Shown here: in pieces, positions 45,802-54,790 of the stretch | Layout: every line of letters begins with the position of its first letter | Numbering within the stretch: position 1 is the stretch's first letter | Assembly (NCBI RefSeq): GCF_014696625.1 | Contig: NZ_JACJQL010000010.1 | Coordinates: 92,111-156,110 of the forward strand | Direction: 5' to 3' | DNA length: 64,000 nucleotides | DNA from: Nostoc parmelioides FACHB-3921 | Lineage (GTDB): Bacteria > Cyanobacteriota > Cyanobacteriia > Cyanobacteriales > Nostocaceae | Made by a program: the position numbers and the translations under genes | The notes under the pieces: generated by a model | The model's database searches: none | Told to the model about the DNA's origin: nothing | What the model saw: the letters and a program-made list of their open reading frames with translations, nothing else

Positions 45802-46413
45802 ATGAAATCTTCAGTGTATCGTAAAGCTGTGGTGACAGCTTGCGCCTTGGGTCTACTGGGGTTACTGGTAGGTTGCTGGGGAATGACCGTATCAATTGAA
45901 GCTACAAATCCAGATACTTCTTCAAGTATATCTACTGATATAGAAGAGATAAAAAGCAATTCGCATTTGCCAAGTAATTCTACTGAGGTAGTAAATAAAA
46001 CAGATTCACCAACGAATTTAATCACACAAAAGAGTGAGCCAACAAATTCCATCTTGGCTGCACGTCAATCATTACCCAGTGACACCAAGCATCTGGGTAA
46101 ATTACGCATGAGTAATCAAACGGATCAACCTGTGCGATTGGCTTTATTAGCTCGCCAGTCAAGTAATAAAAGCTCGATTACCAAAGAAAGTGGTGTTCCG
46201 GCTCATTGGGATTTTGATCCCCAAGAAGGTAGTGAAAGAGGGCTAATACTCTCTCTACCAAACGGAGGCATGAAACTAGAAAAAGGTGACATTTTAGTAG
46301 CCTTTGCCCAAGATGGTTCCCGTCGCTACTGGGGCCCTTATGTTGTCGGAGAAACGCCTCAACCCACTTGGAATCCCCAAAGCCAAGAATGGGTTTTAGT
46401 TCTTAGTCAATAG
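45802..46413 (+). CDS. Putative lipoprotein of unknown function
   Basis: 203 residues from ATG 45802 (MKSSVYRKAVVTACALG); the frame opens at a TTG 45 bases earlier. The lipobox LLVGC (Cys24) follows a hydrophobic signal, so it is probably membrane-anchored outside the cytoplasm. A Ser/Thr-rich linker (about 30-95) precedes a domain of about 105 residues (LGKLRMSNQTDQPVRLALLA, GVPAHWDFDPQEGSERGLIL, GGMKLEKGDILVAFAQDGSR RYWGPYVVGE), which looks like a beta-sandwich. No catalytic motif is seen and no family was recognised. Confidence 0.75.
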   Translation: MKSSVYRKAVVTACALGLLGLLVGCWGMTVSIEATNPDTSSSISTDIEEIKSNSHLPSNSTEVVNKTDSPTNLITQKSEPTNSILAARQSLPSDTKHLGKLRMSNQTDQPVRLALLARQSSNKSSITKESGVPAHWDFDPQEGSERGLILSLPNGGMKLEKGDILVAFAQDGSRRYWGPYVVGETPQPTWNPQSQEWVLVLSQ

Positions 46414-46492
46414 TCGAACCAATTCGCTTTTTCCCGTTGGTAATAGCCTGTGGCAAGGCTAACGCCAACGCAATTACAATCATTGGGGGTTT

Positions 46493-46563
46493 CGTGTTGA
46501 CTGTTGGCTGTTAACAGTCAACAGCCCTCACAATGGATTTGCAACTTAAAAGCAGAATAGCTC
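46493..46563 (-). repeat. Dispersed repeat CTATTCTGCTTTTAAGTTGCA (copy 3, inverted)
   Basis: The reverse complement matches 13542-13605 and 27288-27350: CTATTCTGCTTTTAAGTTGC, then ATTGTGAGGGCTGTTGACTG and a heptamer block. A separate STRR tract of ACTATTG units lies at 46674-46717, ending at the next start codon. Confidence 0.8.
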
Positions 46564-46717
46564 GCTCGTGCAACGCAATAAAAAAGTAGGAATATTCAAG
46601 AACAAAACATAGCCACTGAACGACTTATGATCAATGCAAGAAATAAAAAATTAATAGTTTACAGCCAAAAAGCCATCGACTATTAACTATTGACCATTGA
46701 CTAATGACTATTGACTG

Positions 46718-48562
46718 ATGAGGTTAAAATTGAGCGTTCTTGGCGCTGTCGAGCGGTGCTTCAATAATTTAGTAAAGCGTCCAGCCCTTGCTGTGACTGC
46801 CTCAATTCTGTGGTTGATTCTAATTGGTTGGATAGGCTATGGATGGAACTTAGGCAGTGTTGGCTTGGTTGACGAAACAGAGCCATTATTTGCTGAAGCT
46901 TCACGGCAAATGTTAGTTACGGGTGATTGGATCACGCCGTTTTTCAATGGTCAAACTCGTTTTGACAAACCTGCTTTAGTTTATTGGTGTCAAGCGATCG
47001 CCTATGCGGTGTTTGGTGTGAATGAATGGGCGGTGCGTCTTCCCTCAGCTTTAGCAGCAATGGGAGCAGTTTCCCTAGCTTTTTACACTGTTCATTGGTC
47101 TCTAGCGAAAAAAGATGAGTTAGAACAAGTGACACGGCCAACTCGCCGCTACTTAACAGCCGGTGTAGCCGCAGGTGTGATGGCACTTAATGCCCAAATG
47201 ATTGTCTGGGGAAGAACTGGTGTCTCAGATATGCTCTTGACTGGGTGTATCGCCTCAGCTTTGTTATGCTTTTTTCTGGGATACGGGAGCAAAGAAAATC
47301 CCAATACCCGATCGCTATTCCCTAACAAGTGGTACTTGGCTTGTTATGTGCTGACTGCTGGGGCAATTTTGACTAAAGGCCCGGTGGGTATTGTTTTACC
47401 GGGGATCGCTGTCTTGGCATTTTTGCTATATGTGGGGCAGTTGCGGACAGTACTGCGGGAAATGCGCGTCATTTTAGGGGCTGTGATTATCTTAGCTTTA
47501 TCTGTTCCCTGGTATGCCTTGGTGATTTGGCGTAATGGTGAGAGTTACATCAACTCTTTTTTTGGATATCACAATGTGGAGCGTTTTACGGAAGTAGTTA
47601 ATGGTCACTCGGCTCCTTGGTATTTTTACTTTGTGATAGTCACACTATTTTTCGCCCCATATTCGGTCTACTTACCTTTAGCAATTTTCAGACTGAAGTT
47701 GTGGCGGCGATCGCACTGGCAAAATCAAGAACGTTCCCAGCAATTGGGTTTATTTGCCTGTATTTGGTTTCTGAGCGTCTTTAGTTTCTTTACAATCGCT
47801 GTTACCAAACTACCAAGCTACGTCTTACCTTTAATGCCGGCGGCCGCTATTTTAGTAGCATTGTTATGGAGCGATTTCTTCCCCAGTAATGAACAGACAA
47901 ACAAGATAGAGATTACTTATCCATCTTCTGTTTTACTAGCCAGTGGCTGGGTGAATGTCATCTTTTTAACTATAGTAGCGGTAGCCTCATTTCACGTGTA
48001 CCATCTGTTGGGTAATGATGATGCAGCTCCCAACTTCCGCCAAAATTTACAAGATTCTGGGTTACCGGCGATCGGCGGCTGGCTTTGGCTTGTGGGGGCA
48101 ATTTTTGTTGCTGTTTTAATATTGCGTCGCTATTGGCATTCTATTATCGGCGTTAATATGCTGGGATTTGTGGCCTTTTTGCTAGTTGTCATTATGCCAG
48201 CTTTGTTTTTGATGGATCAAGAGCGTCAACTACCATTAAGAGACTTATCTGCTGTTGTAGCTCAAGTACAACAACCAAAAGAAGAAATAATCATGGTGGG
48301 TTTCAAAAAGCCGAGTGTAGTTTTTTATAGTCACAAACAGATAAATTTTGTCCGGACGACAGAAGAGGGTGTGGAATATATCCGTAATTTAGCTAATCAA
48401 GCGGTTAAACCATCTTCCCTGTTACTTATGACTAACAAAAAAAACTTCTTTAAAATGGACTTGCCTCCAGATAATTACGAAAATTTAAAGATTCAAGGTG
48501 CTTACCAATTAACTCGAATTAATTTCAGGAAGATGAAAGCTGAAAAAGTTAAAATCTCCTGA
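46718..48562 (+). CDS. ArnT/PMT-type membrane glycosyltransferase
   Basis: 614 residues with about 11-12 membrane helices. The first periplasmic loop has GLVDETEPLFAEASRQMLVT and GDWITPFFNGQTRFDKPALV, with the conserved acidic DE and the FDKPAL segment of the GT39/GT83 family (protein mannosyltransferases, ArnT). These move a sugar from a polyprenyl phosphate to a lipid or protein acceptor on the outer face. The C-terminal 130 residues form a soluble part. The donor and acceptor are unknown. It ends at a strong terminator (48588-48618), so it is probably monocistronic. Confidence 0.87.
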   Translation: MRLKLSVLGAVERCFNNLVKRPALAVTASILWLILIGWIGYGWNLGSVGLVDETEPLFAEASRQMLVTGDWITPFFNGQTRFDKPALVYWCQAIAYAVFGVNEWAVRLPSALAAMGAVSLAFYTVHWSLAKKDELEQVTRPTRRYLTAGVAAGVMALNAQMIVWGRTGVSDMLLTGCIASALLCFFLGYGSKENPNTRSLFPNKWYLACYVLTAGAILTKGPVGIVLPGIAVLAFLLYVGQLRTVLREMRVILGAVIILALSVPWYALVIWRNGESYINSFFGYHNVERFTEVVNGHSAPWYFYFVIVTLFFAPYSVYLPLAIFRLKLWRRSHWQNQERSQQLGLFACIWFLSVFSFFTIAVTKLPSYVLPLMPAAAILVALLWSDFFPSNEQTNKIEITYPSSVLLASGWVNVIFLTIVAVASFHVYHLLGNDDAAPNFRQNLQDSGLPAIGGWLWLVGAIFVAVLILRRYWHSIIGVNMLGFVAFLLVVIMPALFLMDQERQLPLRDLSAVVAQVQQPKEEIIMVGFKKPSVVFYSHKQINFVRTTEEGVEYIRNLANQAVKPSSLLLMTNKKNFFKMDLPPDNYENLKIQGAYQLTRINFRKMKAEKVKIS

Positions 48563-48587
48563 TTGGTAATCATTTAGAGTTTCCTTC

Positions 48588-48618
48588 CCCCGGCTTTTCC
48601 TAAAAGTCGGGGATTTTT
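48588..48618 (+). terminator. Rho-independent terminator of the ArnT/PMT-type gene
   Basis: An 11-bp stem CCCCGGCTTTT/AAAAGTCGGGG (48588-48598, 48602-48612; one G-U pair), a 3-nt loop, and then ATTTTTAT. It lies 26 bp after the stop codon. Confidence 0.9.
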
Positions 48619-48667
48619 ATATGAATTTTGTTTTTTGTGTTATAACCCTAAGTATGTTGCCCAAAGG

Positions 48668-48781
48668 ATGTATGAAATAATAGCTTTTTGGGCAAAATTT
48701 GAGTTAGATCAGGTCACTACCTTAGAGCGACAATTGCTGCGTTCCACTACAGGCGATCGCCAAAATTTTGGCTCTATATAA
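48668..48781 (+). CDS. Possible small or remnant ORF
   Basis: An ATG at 48668 opens 37 codons: MYEIIAFWAKFELDQVTTL then ERQLLRSTTGDRQNFGSI. The frame remains open upstream for about 18 codons without a start. The composition is protein-like (amphipathic helix, charged), but there is no proper ribosome site and a HIP1 octamer lies inside. It could be the tail of a lost gene. It lies in the 319-bp gap before the barrel gene and no homologue was recognised. Confidence 0.22.
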   Translation: MYEIIAFWAKFELDQVTTLERQLLRSTTGDRQNFGSI

Positions 48782-48881
48782 ATCAACTATATTTCCGTAA
48801 AATTACTATTTTCAATTAATAGATTTTACGTATAAATTGCTGGCATCTTTGCGTAAATTTTTTGGCCGCAGGAAAATTTAG

Positions 48882-50186
48882 ATGAATAAAATACAAACCA
48901 ATATAAATACTGGTGATTTTACCTCTCCATTTCTGGGTACTAACTATACTTTCTGGAACGTAGGGACAAGATTAATCACTCTGCTGCTGATATTTACAGC
49001 TATTTCTCACAAATCGGCAGTTGCGGCAGATAACATTGCCACTGAAGACCAACAGCCCGAATTGAGTAACTATCAAAAACCTCAAGATTTTTTTACAGCA
49101 TCTAAAGTTAATTCTCAAACCAATCTTAACCTGAAGCAACGGTTACTAGCACATCAAAAAAGTCGTCAGATGGCTCAGTCTGAAACTATCAAAATTAATG
49201 ATGGTTTTACTGCTAATGTTGCACCAGAAACCTTTAGCAATTCTTTTCCTGAAACTACATTTTCCCCTATAGTTCAAAATGATTTAGTAACAGAGGATAA
49301 CTCTCAGCACAATTTATTTATTTCTCCAGTTAGTAATCCTGAATTACTAACAGAAAAACAGGCTAATATATCTCAAAATTTACAATCCCCAATCATTGCT
49401 CAAATAGACTCATCAGAAACAGTGGGCGATACCTTTGGCGACACTAATAAGTTACGCCAAGAACTTCTAATTGAACCAATTATCAAACCCAGGGAAGCTT
49501 CAAAAGCTTCTCCTGGTTCAACTGCTGGTACTCCTTCTGCCTATGGTGCAAGTTTCGGTCAGGCCTATATTGGTGGTGGTTTATTTTTTCCTCTAGAAGA
49601 TAACAAAGATAGGGTAGATGGTTCTTTATCTGTTGGTTTTGGGTTAGGGGATTCTGCTAAATCTGTAGGGTTGGAAGTTAACGTCAATATTACTAGTGTG
49701 GGTGGTGGCGACACTTTTGATTTTGGTGATAGCGGTGGTGTGGGATTCAAACTACATCGGTACTTGGGTGATGGTACAGCAGTAGCTGTGGGGTGGTCAA
49801 ATGCTATTAAATGGGGGGATGTAAGTAGTTCTAAAGATACCATCTATGGTGTAGTTACTAGGGCATTTCCATTACAACCCAAAAACTCAAACAATCAATT
49901 ACCTTTGACGATTTCCGTCGGTCTTGGTAGTGGTGCTTTCCGTTCTAAAGGTGCAATAGATGCCAATGAGAATCCGGCAAATCTTTTCGCTAGTTTAGGT
50001 TTGAGAGTTATACCTCAAGTATCTTTAGTTAGTAGCTGGACTGGAAATCGTCTCAATATGGGTGCGTCTTTTGCCCCTTTCAAGAAGATACCTATAGTTA
50101 TCAATGCTGTTTTCACAGATGTTACTAGTAACTTTAATAGTGGTCTGGGTTTTTCGCTGAGTGCTGGATACAGTTTTCGGTTTTAA
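48882..50186 (+). CDS. Predicted outer-membrane beta-barrel protein
   Basis: 434 residues. The N-terminal membrane/signal segment (LITLLLIFTAISHKSAVAAD, about 31-50) precedes a low-complexity Gln/Ser/Asn region (about 50-210). The C-terminal 215 residues alternate hydrophobic and polar residues, rich in Gly (GASFGQAYIGGGLFFPLE, GSLSVGFGLGDSAKSVGLEV, GVGFKLHRYLGDGTAVAVGW), and end in GYSFRF. The terminal aromatic Phe is the usual barrel assembly signal. The number of strands would be about 12-14. Ligand or function is unknown. The signal start is uncertain because there are 30 residues before the hydrophobic stretch. Confidence 0.72.
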   Translation: MNKIQTNINTGDFTSPFLGTNYTFWNVGTRLITLLLIFTAISHKSAVAADNIATEDQQPELSNYQKPQDFFTASKVNSQTNLNLKQRLLAHQKSRQMAQSETIKINDGFTANVAPETFSNSFPETTFSPIVQNDLVTEDNSQHNLFISPVSNPELLTEKQANISQNLQSPIIAQIDSSETVGDTFGDTNKLRQELLIEPIIKPREASKASPGSTAGTPSAYGASFGQAYIGGGLFFPLEDNKDRVDGSLSVGFGLGDSAKSVGLEVNVNITSVGGGDTFDFGDSGGVGFKLHRYLGDGTAVAVGWSNAIKWGDVSSSKDTIYGVVTRAFPLQPKNSNNQLPLTISVGLGSGAFRSKGAIDANENPANLFASLGLRVIPQVSLVSSWTGNRLNMGASFAPFKKIPIVINAVFTDVTSNFNSGLGFSLSAGYSFRF

Positions 50187-50193
50187 CTGCTGA

Positions 50194-50252
50194 GTTATAG
50201 CCGTAGTCAGATAGATTAGGACATCAAGCTAAGATAAAACCCTAAGAGCGTG
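50194..50252 (-). repeat. Dispersed repeat with core TTGATGTCCTAA (copy D, inverted)
   Basis: The reverse complement reads GGGTTTTATCTTAGCTTGAT then GTCCTAATCTATCTGACTAC and GGCTATAAC. It is closest to copy C (36295-36364). Confidence 0.7.
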
Positions 50253-50353
50253 TTTGAAAAGTGGTTTACTGTGATTTTAGACACTTGTTGATCCCCCCCC
50301 TTAAAAAGTTACGATGTACACACAAGTCTGATAACCTAGCCCCACAACGTTTT

Positions 50354-50429
50354 GATCCCCCCTAACCCCCCTTAAAAAAGGGGGAACAAGAATCAAAGTC
50401 CCCCTTTTGAAGGGGGATTTAGGGGGATC
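50354..50429. repeat. Large inverted repeat GATCCCCCCTAACCCCCCTT
   Basis: GATCCCCCCTAACCCCCCTT (50354-50373) is the reverse complement, apart from mismatches, of AAGGGGGATTTAGGGGGATC (50410-50429). Inside is a second pairing, TTAAAAAAGGGGGA/TCCCCCTTTTGAA. It forms a nested stem between the barrel gene and the next secreted protein, and resembles a small MITE-like element. A C-rich stretch at 50285-50300 is related. Confidence 0.8.
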
Positions 50430-50551
50430 TGAAATATTTGGCTACACCAATAGGAACTTTTCAAACATCCTCTAACCATCAAAGCCTTTCAACAGTTAAT
50501 AATCAGTAGTCAACAGCTATATATCTGGGAATTTCATCAAAATTAAAGGCA

Positions 50552-51241
50552 ATGAACAAACAAAAATTTTCTCTAAGTCTGGTTCTAACTTTGATTATCT
50601 CCGCTTATTTAGCGGGTGCGCCTGTGAGAGTATATGCTGGTGGCGGTGGCATCACAGGCGGAAGTGAAGACTCTTCCTCATCATCAGGTGATAGTTTTAA
50701 TCCAGCAGATTCTCAATCTTCTCCGGAACTTGCCCCTGGTGTGAATATAGAAATTGGTAGTGATGGCGGTCTTAGCACATCAGCAGAAACTCAAAGTAGT
50801 TTAAATGCAGCGATCGCTAATGTATTAAGCCAAACCCCAGCAGCAAATAGTGTAGCAGCAAATATTGTAGCTATCTTGCAAGGAGGGGCAAATGCGGCCG
50901 CAGCAGCTAATCAGCTACAGTCTTCTTTAGTGAGTTTAGGAGTTACCGGTTCTTCAGCACAGGCGCTGGTAAGTGCTTTATTGGGTCTAGCTGGGAATAA
51001 ATCGGCCTCTGCGTCGGGTTTTACCGTAGGCACTAAAAGCTTAATCACCAATTCAGTAATAGCCCAAAAAGAAGCCTCCCCAACTCTAAATATTAATAAT
51101 TTGAATGCTGCTATTAATGCTTACAACAAGATTGTGATGGAAAGTAGTCCAGAGGTTCTTCAACAACTGGCAAAAGATGCAAATTTTCGGGCAATTGGTA
51201 ATCTACTCAAGCAATTACGGGCTGCTTTGAGTCAAAGTTAA
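50552..51241 (+). CDS. Secreted Ala/Ser-rich protein of unknown function
   Basis: 229 residues. A clear signal peptide (MNKQKFSLSLVLTLIISAYL then AGAPVRVYAG) is followed by a Gly/Ser-rich segment (GGGGITGGSEDSSSSSGDS). An alanine-rich helical region (SLNAAIANVLSQTPAANSVA, GGANAAAAANQLQSSLVSLG) comes next, and then a C-terminal helical part with NNLNAAINAYNKIVMESSPE. There is no catalytic motif. It follows the barrel protein on the same strand, and its small-residue-rich helices suggest a cell-surface or matrix protein. No family was recognised. Confidence 0.72.
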   Translation: MNKQKFSLSLVLTLIISAYLAGAPVRVYAGGGGITGGSEDSSSSSGDSFNPADSQSSPELAPGVNIEIGSDGGLSTSAETQSSLNAAIANVLSQTPAANSVAANIVAILQGGANAAAAANQLQSSLVSLGVTGSSAQALVSALLGLAGNKSASASGFTVGTKSLITNSVIAQKEASPTLNINNLNAAINAYNKIVMESSPEVLQQLAKDANFRAIGNLLKQLRAALSQS

Positions 51242-51339
51242 AAGTTCAACGCGATGATACTAAAGTTATTAGAGGTGCAATTGACAATCCTTTGGCTAAA
51301 GCCAGAGGATTATTGTTTTCAAAATCCAAATAGTATGAG

Positions 51340-51921
51340 ATGAGACGTAAACTGAAATTAGTAAAGTTGATTTTAGCGATCGCCTTTATATTTACTAGCA
51401 TCATTCCTGTGAGGATTGCGATCGCTTTTCATCAAGCCCCCGTACCACAGGCTATTTTTGTGTTAGGTGGTGCGGCTGAGAGGATGGGGTTTGCAGCGCA
51501 ATTTTGGCAATCTCACCAGAATTTAGATATTTGGGTTTCTGACTTTGCTTGGAATTTAGATGCTAATCGCCGGATATTTTTAAAATTTGGTGTTCCTGAT
51601 GCAAAGTTGCATTTGGATGGTAGAGCAACCGATACTGTGACAAATTTCACAACTTTGGCAGGAAATTTTGCTGACCAGAGGTTACAGCATATATATTTGA
51701 TTACGTCAGATTATCACATGAGAAGGGCGCAGGCGATCGCAACCATAGTTTTGGGTAGTCAGGGAACTGTGGTTACACCTGTGGCGGTAGCCTCTAGGAA
51801 TCAGCCACCAGAATCATTGGTAAGATTATTAAGAGATGGAGGGCGATCGTTTTTATGGCTTGTGACTGGACGGACTGGGGCTAGTTTTAATTCTAGACTT
51901 AAGTCCCATCGTGATTTTTAA
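51340..51921 (+). CDS. YdcF/SanA-like (DUF218) protein
   Basis: 193 residues. An N-terminal membrane anchor (LVKLILAIAFIFTSIIPVRI) precedes the DUF218 core: AIFVLGGAAERMGFAAQF, DGRATDTVTNFTTLAG and IYLITSDYHMRRAQAIATIV. These match YdcF/ElyC/SanA proteins, which act in envelope polysaccharide or lipid-carrier handling in other bacteria, although the reaction is not established. It lies between the secreted proteins and the polysaccharide cluster and is convergent with the methyltransferase at 51959. Confidence 0.82.
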   Translation: MRRKLKLVKLILAIAFIFTSIIPVRIAIAFHQAPVPQAIFVLGGAAERMGFAAQFWQSHQNLDIWVSDFAWNLDANRRIFLKFGVPDAKLHLDGRATDTVTNFTTLAGNFADQRLQHIYLITSDYHMRRAQAIATIVLGSQGTVVTPVAVASRNQPPESLVRLLRDGGRSFLWLVTGRTGASFNSRLKSHRDF

Positions 51922-51958
51922 CTACCTACTAATTTGTTGAGAAACTACCTTAATCAGA

Positions 51959-52741
51959 TTACTCTTTGACAGGTTCAGATATTTGAATTAATACCTGCCA
52001 TGCCTGATTACGTAAAAATGGCAACTTGAATAACAATTGATCTAAAAATTCTAGGATACTTAATATCACTCTAAAACCAGGAAAATCCACAATTAGAACA
52101 GCCAACAGTGAAGTCAAATAAAAATACTTTATTTCTATATTTTTAAAATATTGTTTTATTAATTTTAAATCACTTTCTAGAAGAGGGTGTTCATCTTCAG
52201 AGCGAATTGATGGTGTTAAACTACGAAATAAGTTAATAAGTATATTATGCCCAAGCGGTTCAATAAAAATAGCCTTCCCCTCTGGCTGGAGAACATTTGC
52301 TATTGATTTAATTGCTTTTTCCAGGTCGAGATGATGTAGAATTCCAGAGCCACAGATTAAGTCTATTGAGGAAGAGTTAAATGTTAATTCCTCTGCATTC
52401 ATGACTTCAAATGAAATATTTTCTCCTATTTGTTCATTTAATGCCTGGACTTTAGCGACTTCAATGGCTACTGGAGATATGTCAATACCTATGACTTTCT
52501 TAGACTGACTCTTAGCTAAAACAAAGGCATAACTGCCAGTTCCACACCCATATTCAATAATTGTTAAACCTTCACAATTTTTCATTAATAATTTCACATA
52601 CTCTTTTTTAATAGACTGAGCTACTCTATAAAATTTCCCAACTTTTTTGCTTCGTTTAGAATCATCAGCAAATCTTTGATCATGGAATTTTTTCTCACGT
52701 TCAATTCTGGATATATCTGTTTCCATTTGATGTTCTAACAT
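51959..52741 (-). CDS. SAM-dependent methyltransferase, last gene of the polysaccharide cluster
   Basis: 260 residues from ATG 52741, with GGAAA eight bases upstream; the frame opens 12 codons earlier and would overlap the neighbour by 7 bp. Class I Rossmann features: TIIEYGCGTGSYAFVLA (motif I), VIGIDISPVAIEVAKVQ and IDLICGSGILHHLDLEKAIK. It probably methylates a sugar or lipid intermediate. Its partner is the glycosyltransferase at 52771, directly upstream on the same strand. Confidence 0.83.
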   Translation of the reverse strand: MLEHQMETDISRIEREKKFHDQRFADDSKRSKKVGKFYRVAQSIKKEYVKLLMKNCEGLTIIEYGCGTGSYAFVLAKSQSKKVIGIDISPVAIEVAKVQALNEQIGENISFEVMNAEELTFNSSSIDLICGSGILHHLDLEKAIKSIANVLQPEGKAIFIEPLGHNILINLFRSLTPSIRSEDEHPLLESDLKLIKQYFKNIEIKYFYLTSLLAVLIVDFPGFRVILSILEFLDQLLFKLPFLRNQAWQVLIQISEPVKE

Positions 52742-52770
52742 TTTGTATTTCCATTTACAATTGAAACGTA

Positions 52771-53844
52771 TCACCAAGCATTTACTTTGAAAATCTTATG
52801 CCTCACTAGCTGATATCCGTAGCCAGAAAAGTGAGAAATTGGCATCGTTAACAAAGTAACTCCACAAAAAAACCACAGACTTAAACAAGAAGGAAGTTTG
52901 TCTTCTTCACCACGCCAAAGTTCTGTAGCAAAGTTTTTACGGAATTTTAGAGTGGTGCGTAAGCTTTCCCCAAATGGAAAAAATAAGCCACTCAAAATTA
53001 ATGCTTCTGTATGTAGAGATAACTGAGGAACGATGAAATCAATCAGCGATAACAACAGTGTAGCTGATATAAATAAAAATGGTAGCTTTCCTCTCAATTG
53101 CAACTGATTTTTGTGTTTAATACTGGTTAAGTAACGTCCTCTGCCGTATTTAAAGTATTGAATACAGATGGATTGCCAGGTTTCTCTGGGATAGTACCAT
53201 ACTCGAATATCTGAACTAATATAGATAGCTTGAGGGTTTTTAGTGAGCAATTTCTGATTTAATTCAGCATCCTGGTTAGTAATTTGCGAAATATCAAACC
53301 CAGAAGTATCACGTAATTCTTTTGTCCAAAAACATCCTAAGTAAACTGTGTCAGCATAACCGTCATAGTTAGGATCTCTATATTTAGCTCCACCACTGCC
53401 TAGGAAACTTTTAGAGGCCAGTGCTACCCCTGCCTGAAAAGGAGTTTTAGCCACAAATCGTTGTGCGCCACCGACGTTAATGGCTTTAGACTCTAATAAT
53501 GCTTCTACACATCGTTCTATATAGTCTGGTGCGTAATCAGAGTGAGCATCAGCTCTCAGGAAAATATCACCTGTACATTTTTGCAAACTTAGATTTAGCC
53601 CAGCAGATTGGATTTTTAACGGATTGTGTATTACTTTAACTCTAGAATCCTCTAAAGAAAGTTTTTTTACAATATCCTGAGTACCATCTGTACTGTCACC
53701 ATCAGCAACCAATATCTCAACTAAATTGGGATAAAGAGTTGAAATAAATCCTCTAATTAGTTTTTCTATATTAGCAGCTTCATTATAAGTAGGAATTACT
53801 AAGCTTACGAATGGATAACTATTTATACTGTATTTATTTAACAT
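52771..53844 (-). CDS. GT2-family glycosyltransferase with membrane segment (ExoA-like)
   Basis: 357 residues. The GT-A fold at the N-terminus has VSLVIPTYNEAANIEKLIRG, VADGDSTDGTQD and the metal-site DxD-like ADAHSDY. A C-terminal membrane region (LPFLFISATLLLSLIDFIV, then LWFFCGVTLLTMPISHF) fits ExoA-like exopolysaccharide transferases that work at the cytoplasmic face. It would add a sugar from a nucleotide-sugar donor to the lipid-linked repeat unit. The sugar is unknown. Confidence 0.87.
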   Translation of the reverse strand: MLNKYSINSYPFVSLVIPTYNEAANIEKLIRGFISTLYPNLVEILVADGDSTDGTQDIVKKLSLEDSRVKVIHNPLKIQSAGLNLSLQKCTGDIFLRADAHSDYAPDYIERCVEALLESKAINVGGAQRFVAKTPFQAGVALASKSFLGSGGAKYRDPNYDGYADTVYLGCFWTKELRDTSGFDISQITNQDAELNQKLLTKNPQAIYISSDIRVWYYPRETWQSICIQYFKYGRGRYLTSIKHKNQLQLRGKLPFLFISATLLLSLIDFIVPQLSLHTEALILSGLFFPFGESLRTTLKFRKNFATELWRGEEDKLPSCLSLWFFCGVTLLTMPISHFSGYGYQLVRHKIFKVNAW

Positions 53845-53847
53845 AAT

Positions 53848-54780
53848 TCATAGTTGTTTATCTGTTTTCTTTTTTAACACAATTGTTGTGCCACGAATTA
53901 ACATTGCGGATATACTATATTTGGAAAAATCTTGACTAATTGATAATTTGTTTATTTTATCTAAATCTGATTTTGTTCCTTCTATAATTTTATCTTCTAA
54001 AACTTCAAACCCAACATCTGAAAATATATTTAAATAGTCCTGGTGTCGTAGTCGATTTTGATAATGTAATGAAGGATTAAATAGTAAATTCCAAATTTTA
54101 TTATTAAATTGAAGAAAATTATACACAGAAATACTACTATCAAAATATGAATAATGATCCTGATAATCAATTTTAAAACTCATAATTCCATCATTCTTTA
54201 AAAGGCGATAGCATTCTTTTAAAATAGCAATAATATCATCTGGTGGAATATGTTCTAAAGTATTAGTTGAAACAATGTAATCAATAGTTTCTTGTTCCAA
54301 ATTAGTTTTCCTAGCATCGAATGGCGCTCGATATTGTATTCCATAGAATTGCATTAACTCATCAATACATTCAAGCTGATTTTTAAAATACTTTTTTGGT
54401 ATACGTTGAAGTTTTAAATAGCTACTTATGTGCTGAATTTCTTCTATAGCCTTATTAATTAACTCAATACGAATTAATTTACGTATATCTATCAAAGCTT
54501 GATGATTAACTCCTAAGCTATAAAAGAGTAAAGGTTGTACTAAATCCCATCCAGCTCCAAATTCATAAAAAGTAGCTTGCTCAAGAGAGTCTGAAGTATA
54601 TTTATGAAAATTTTCAATATGTTGCTCTGCAATCAATAATTTTTCTTTTATTTTTGATTCTTTAAGCGGCAAATTTTTAGTTATATTCTTTTGAAATAAA
54701 TAGTTTATATTCTCTCCAAAAGGAATTATCGAGAAGATATATTGTAGTCCAGCTTTGTATTTCCAATTCATAATACTCAA
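53848..54780 (-). CDS. Methyltransferase-like protein in the polysaccharide cluster
   Basis: 310 residues. TFYEFGAGWDLVQPLLFYSL is a degenerate SAM motif I, and DYIVSTNTLEHIPPDDIIAI plus ECYRLLKNDGIMSFKIDY are class I methyltransferase motifs IV-VI. An N-terminal 60 residues precede the core. It is preceded and followed by glycosyltransferase genes with gaps of 3-10 bp, so co-transcription is very likely. The substrate is unknown. The coding is AT-rich. Confidence 0.78.
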   Translation of the reverse strand: MSIMNWKYKAGLQYIFSIIPFGENINYLFQKNITKNLPLKESKIKEKLLIAEQHIENFHKYTSDSLEQATFYEFGAGWDLVQPLLFYSLGVNHQALIDIRKLIRIELINKAIEEIQHISSYLKLQRIPKKYFKNQLECIDELMQFYGIQYRAPFDARKTNLEQETIDYIVSTNTLEHIPPDDIIAILKECYRLLKNDGIMSFKIDYQDHYSYFDSSISVYNFLQFNNKIWNLLFNPSLHYQNRLRHQDYLNIFSDVGFEVLEDKIIEGTKSDLDKINKLSISQDFSKYSISAMLIRGTTIVLKKKTDKQL

Positions 54781-54790
54781 CTCAATTTTG

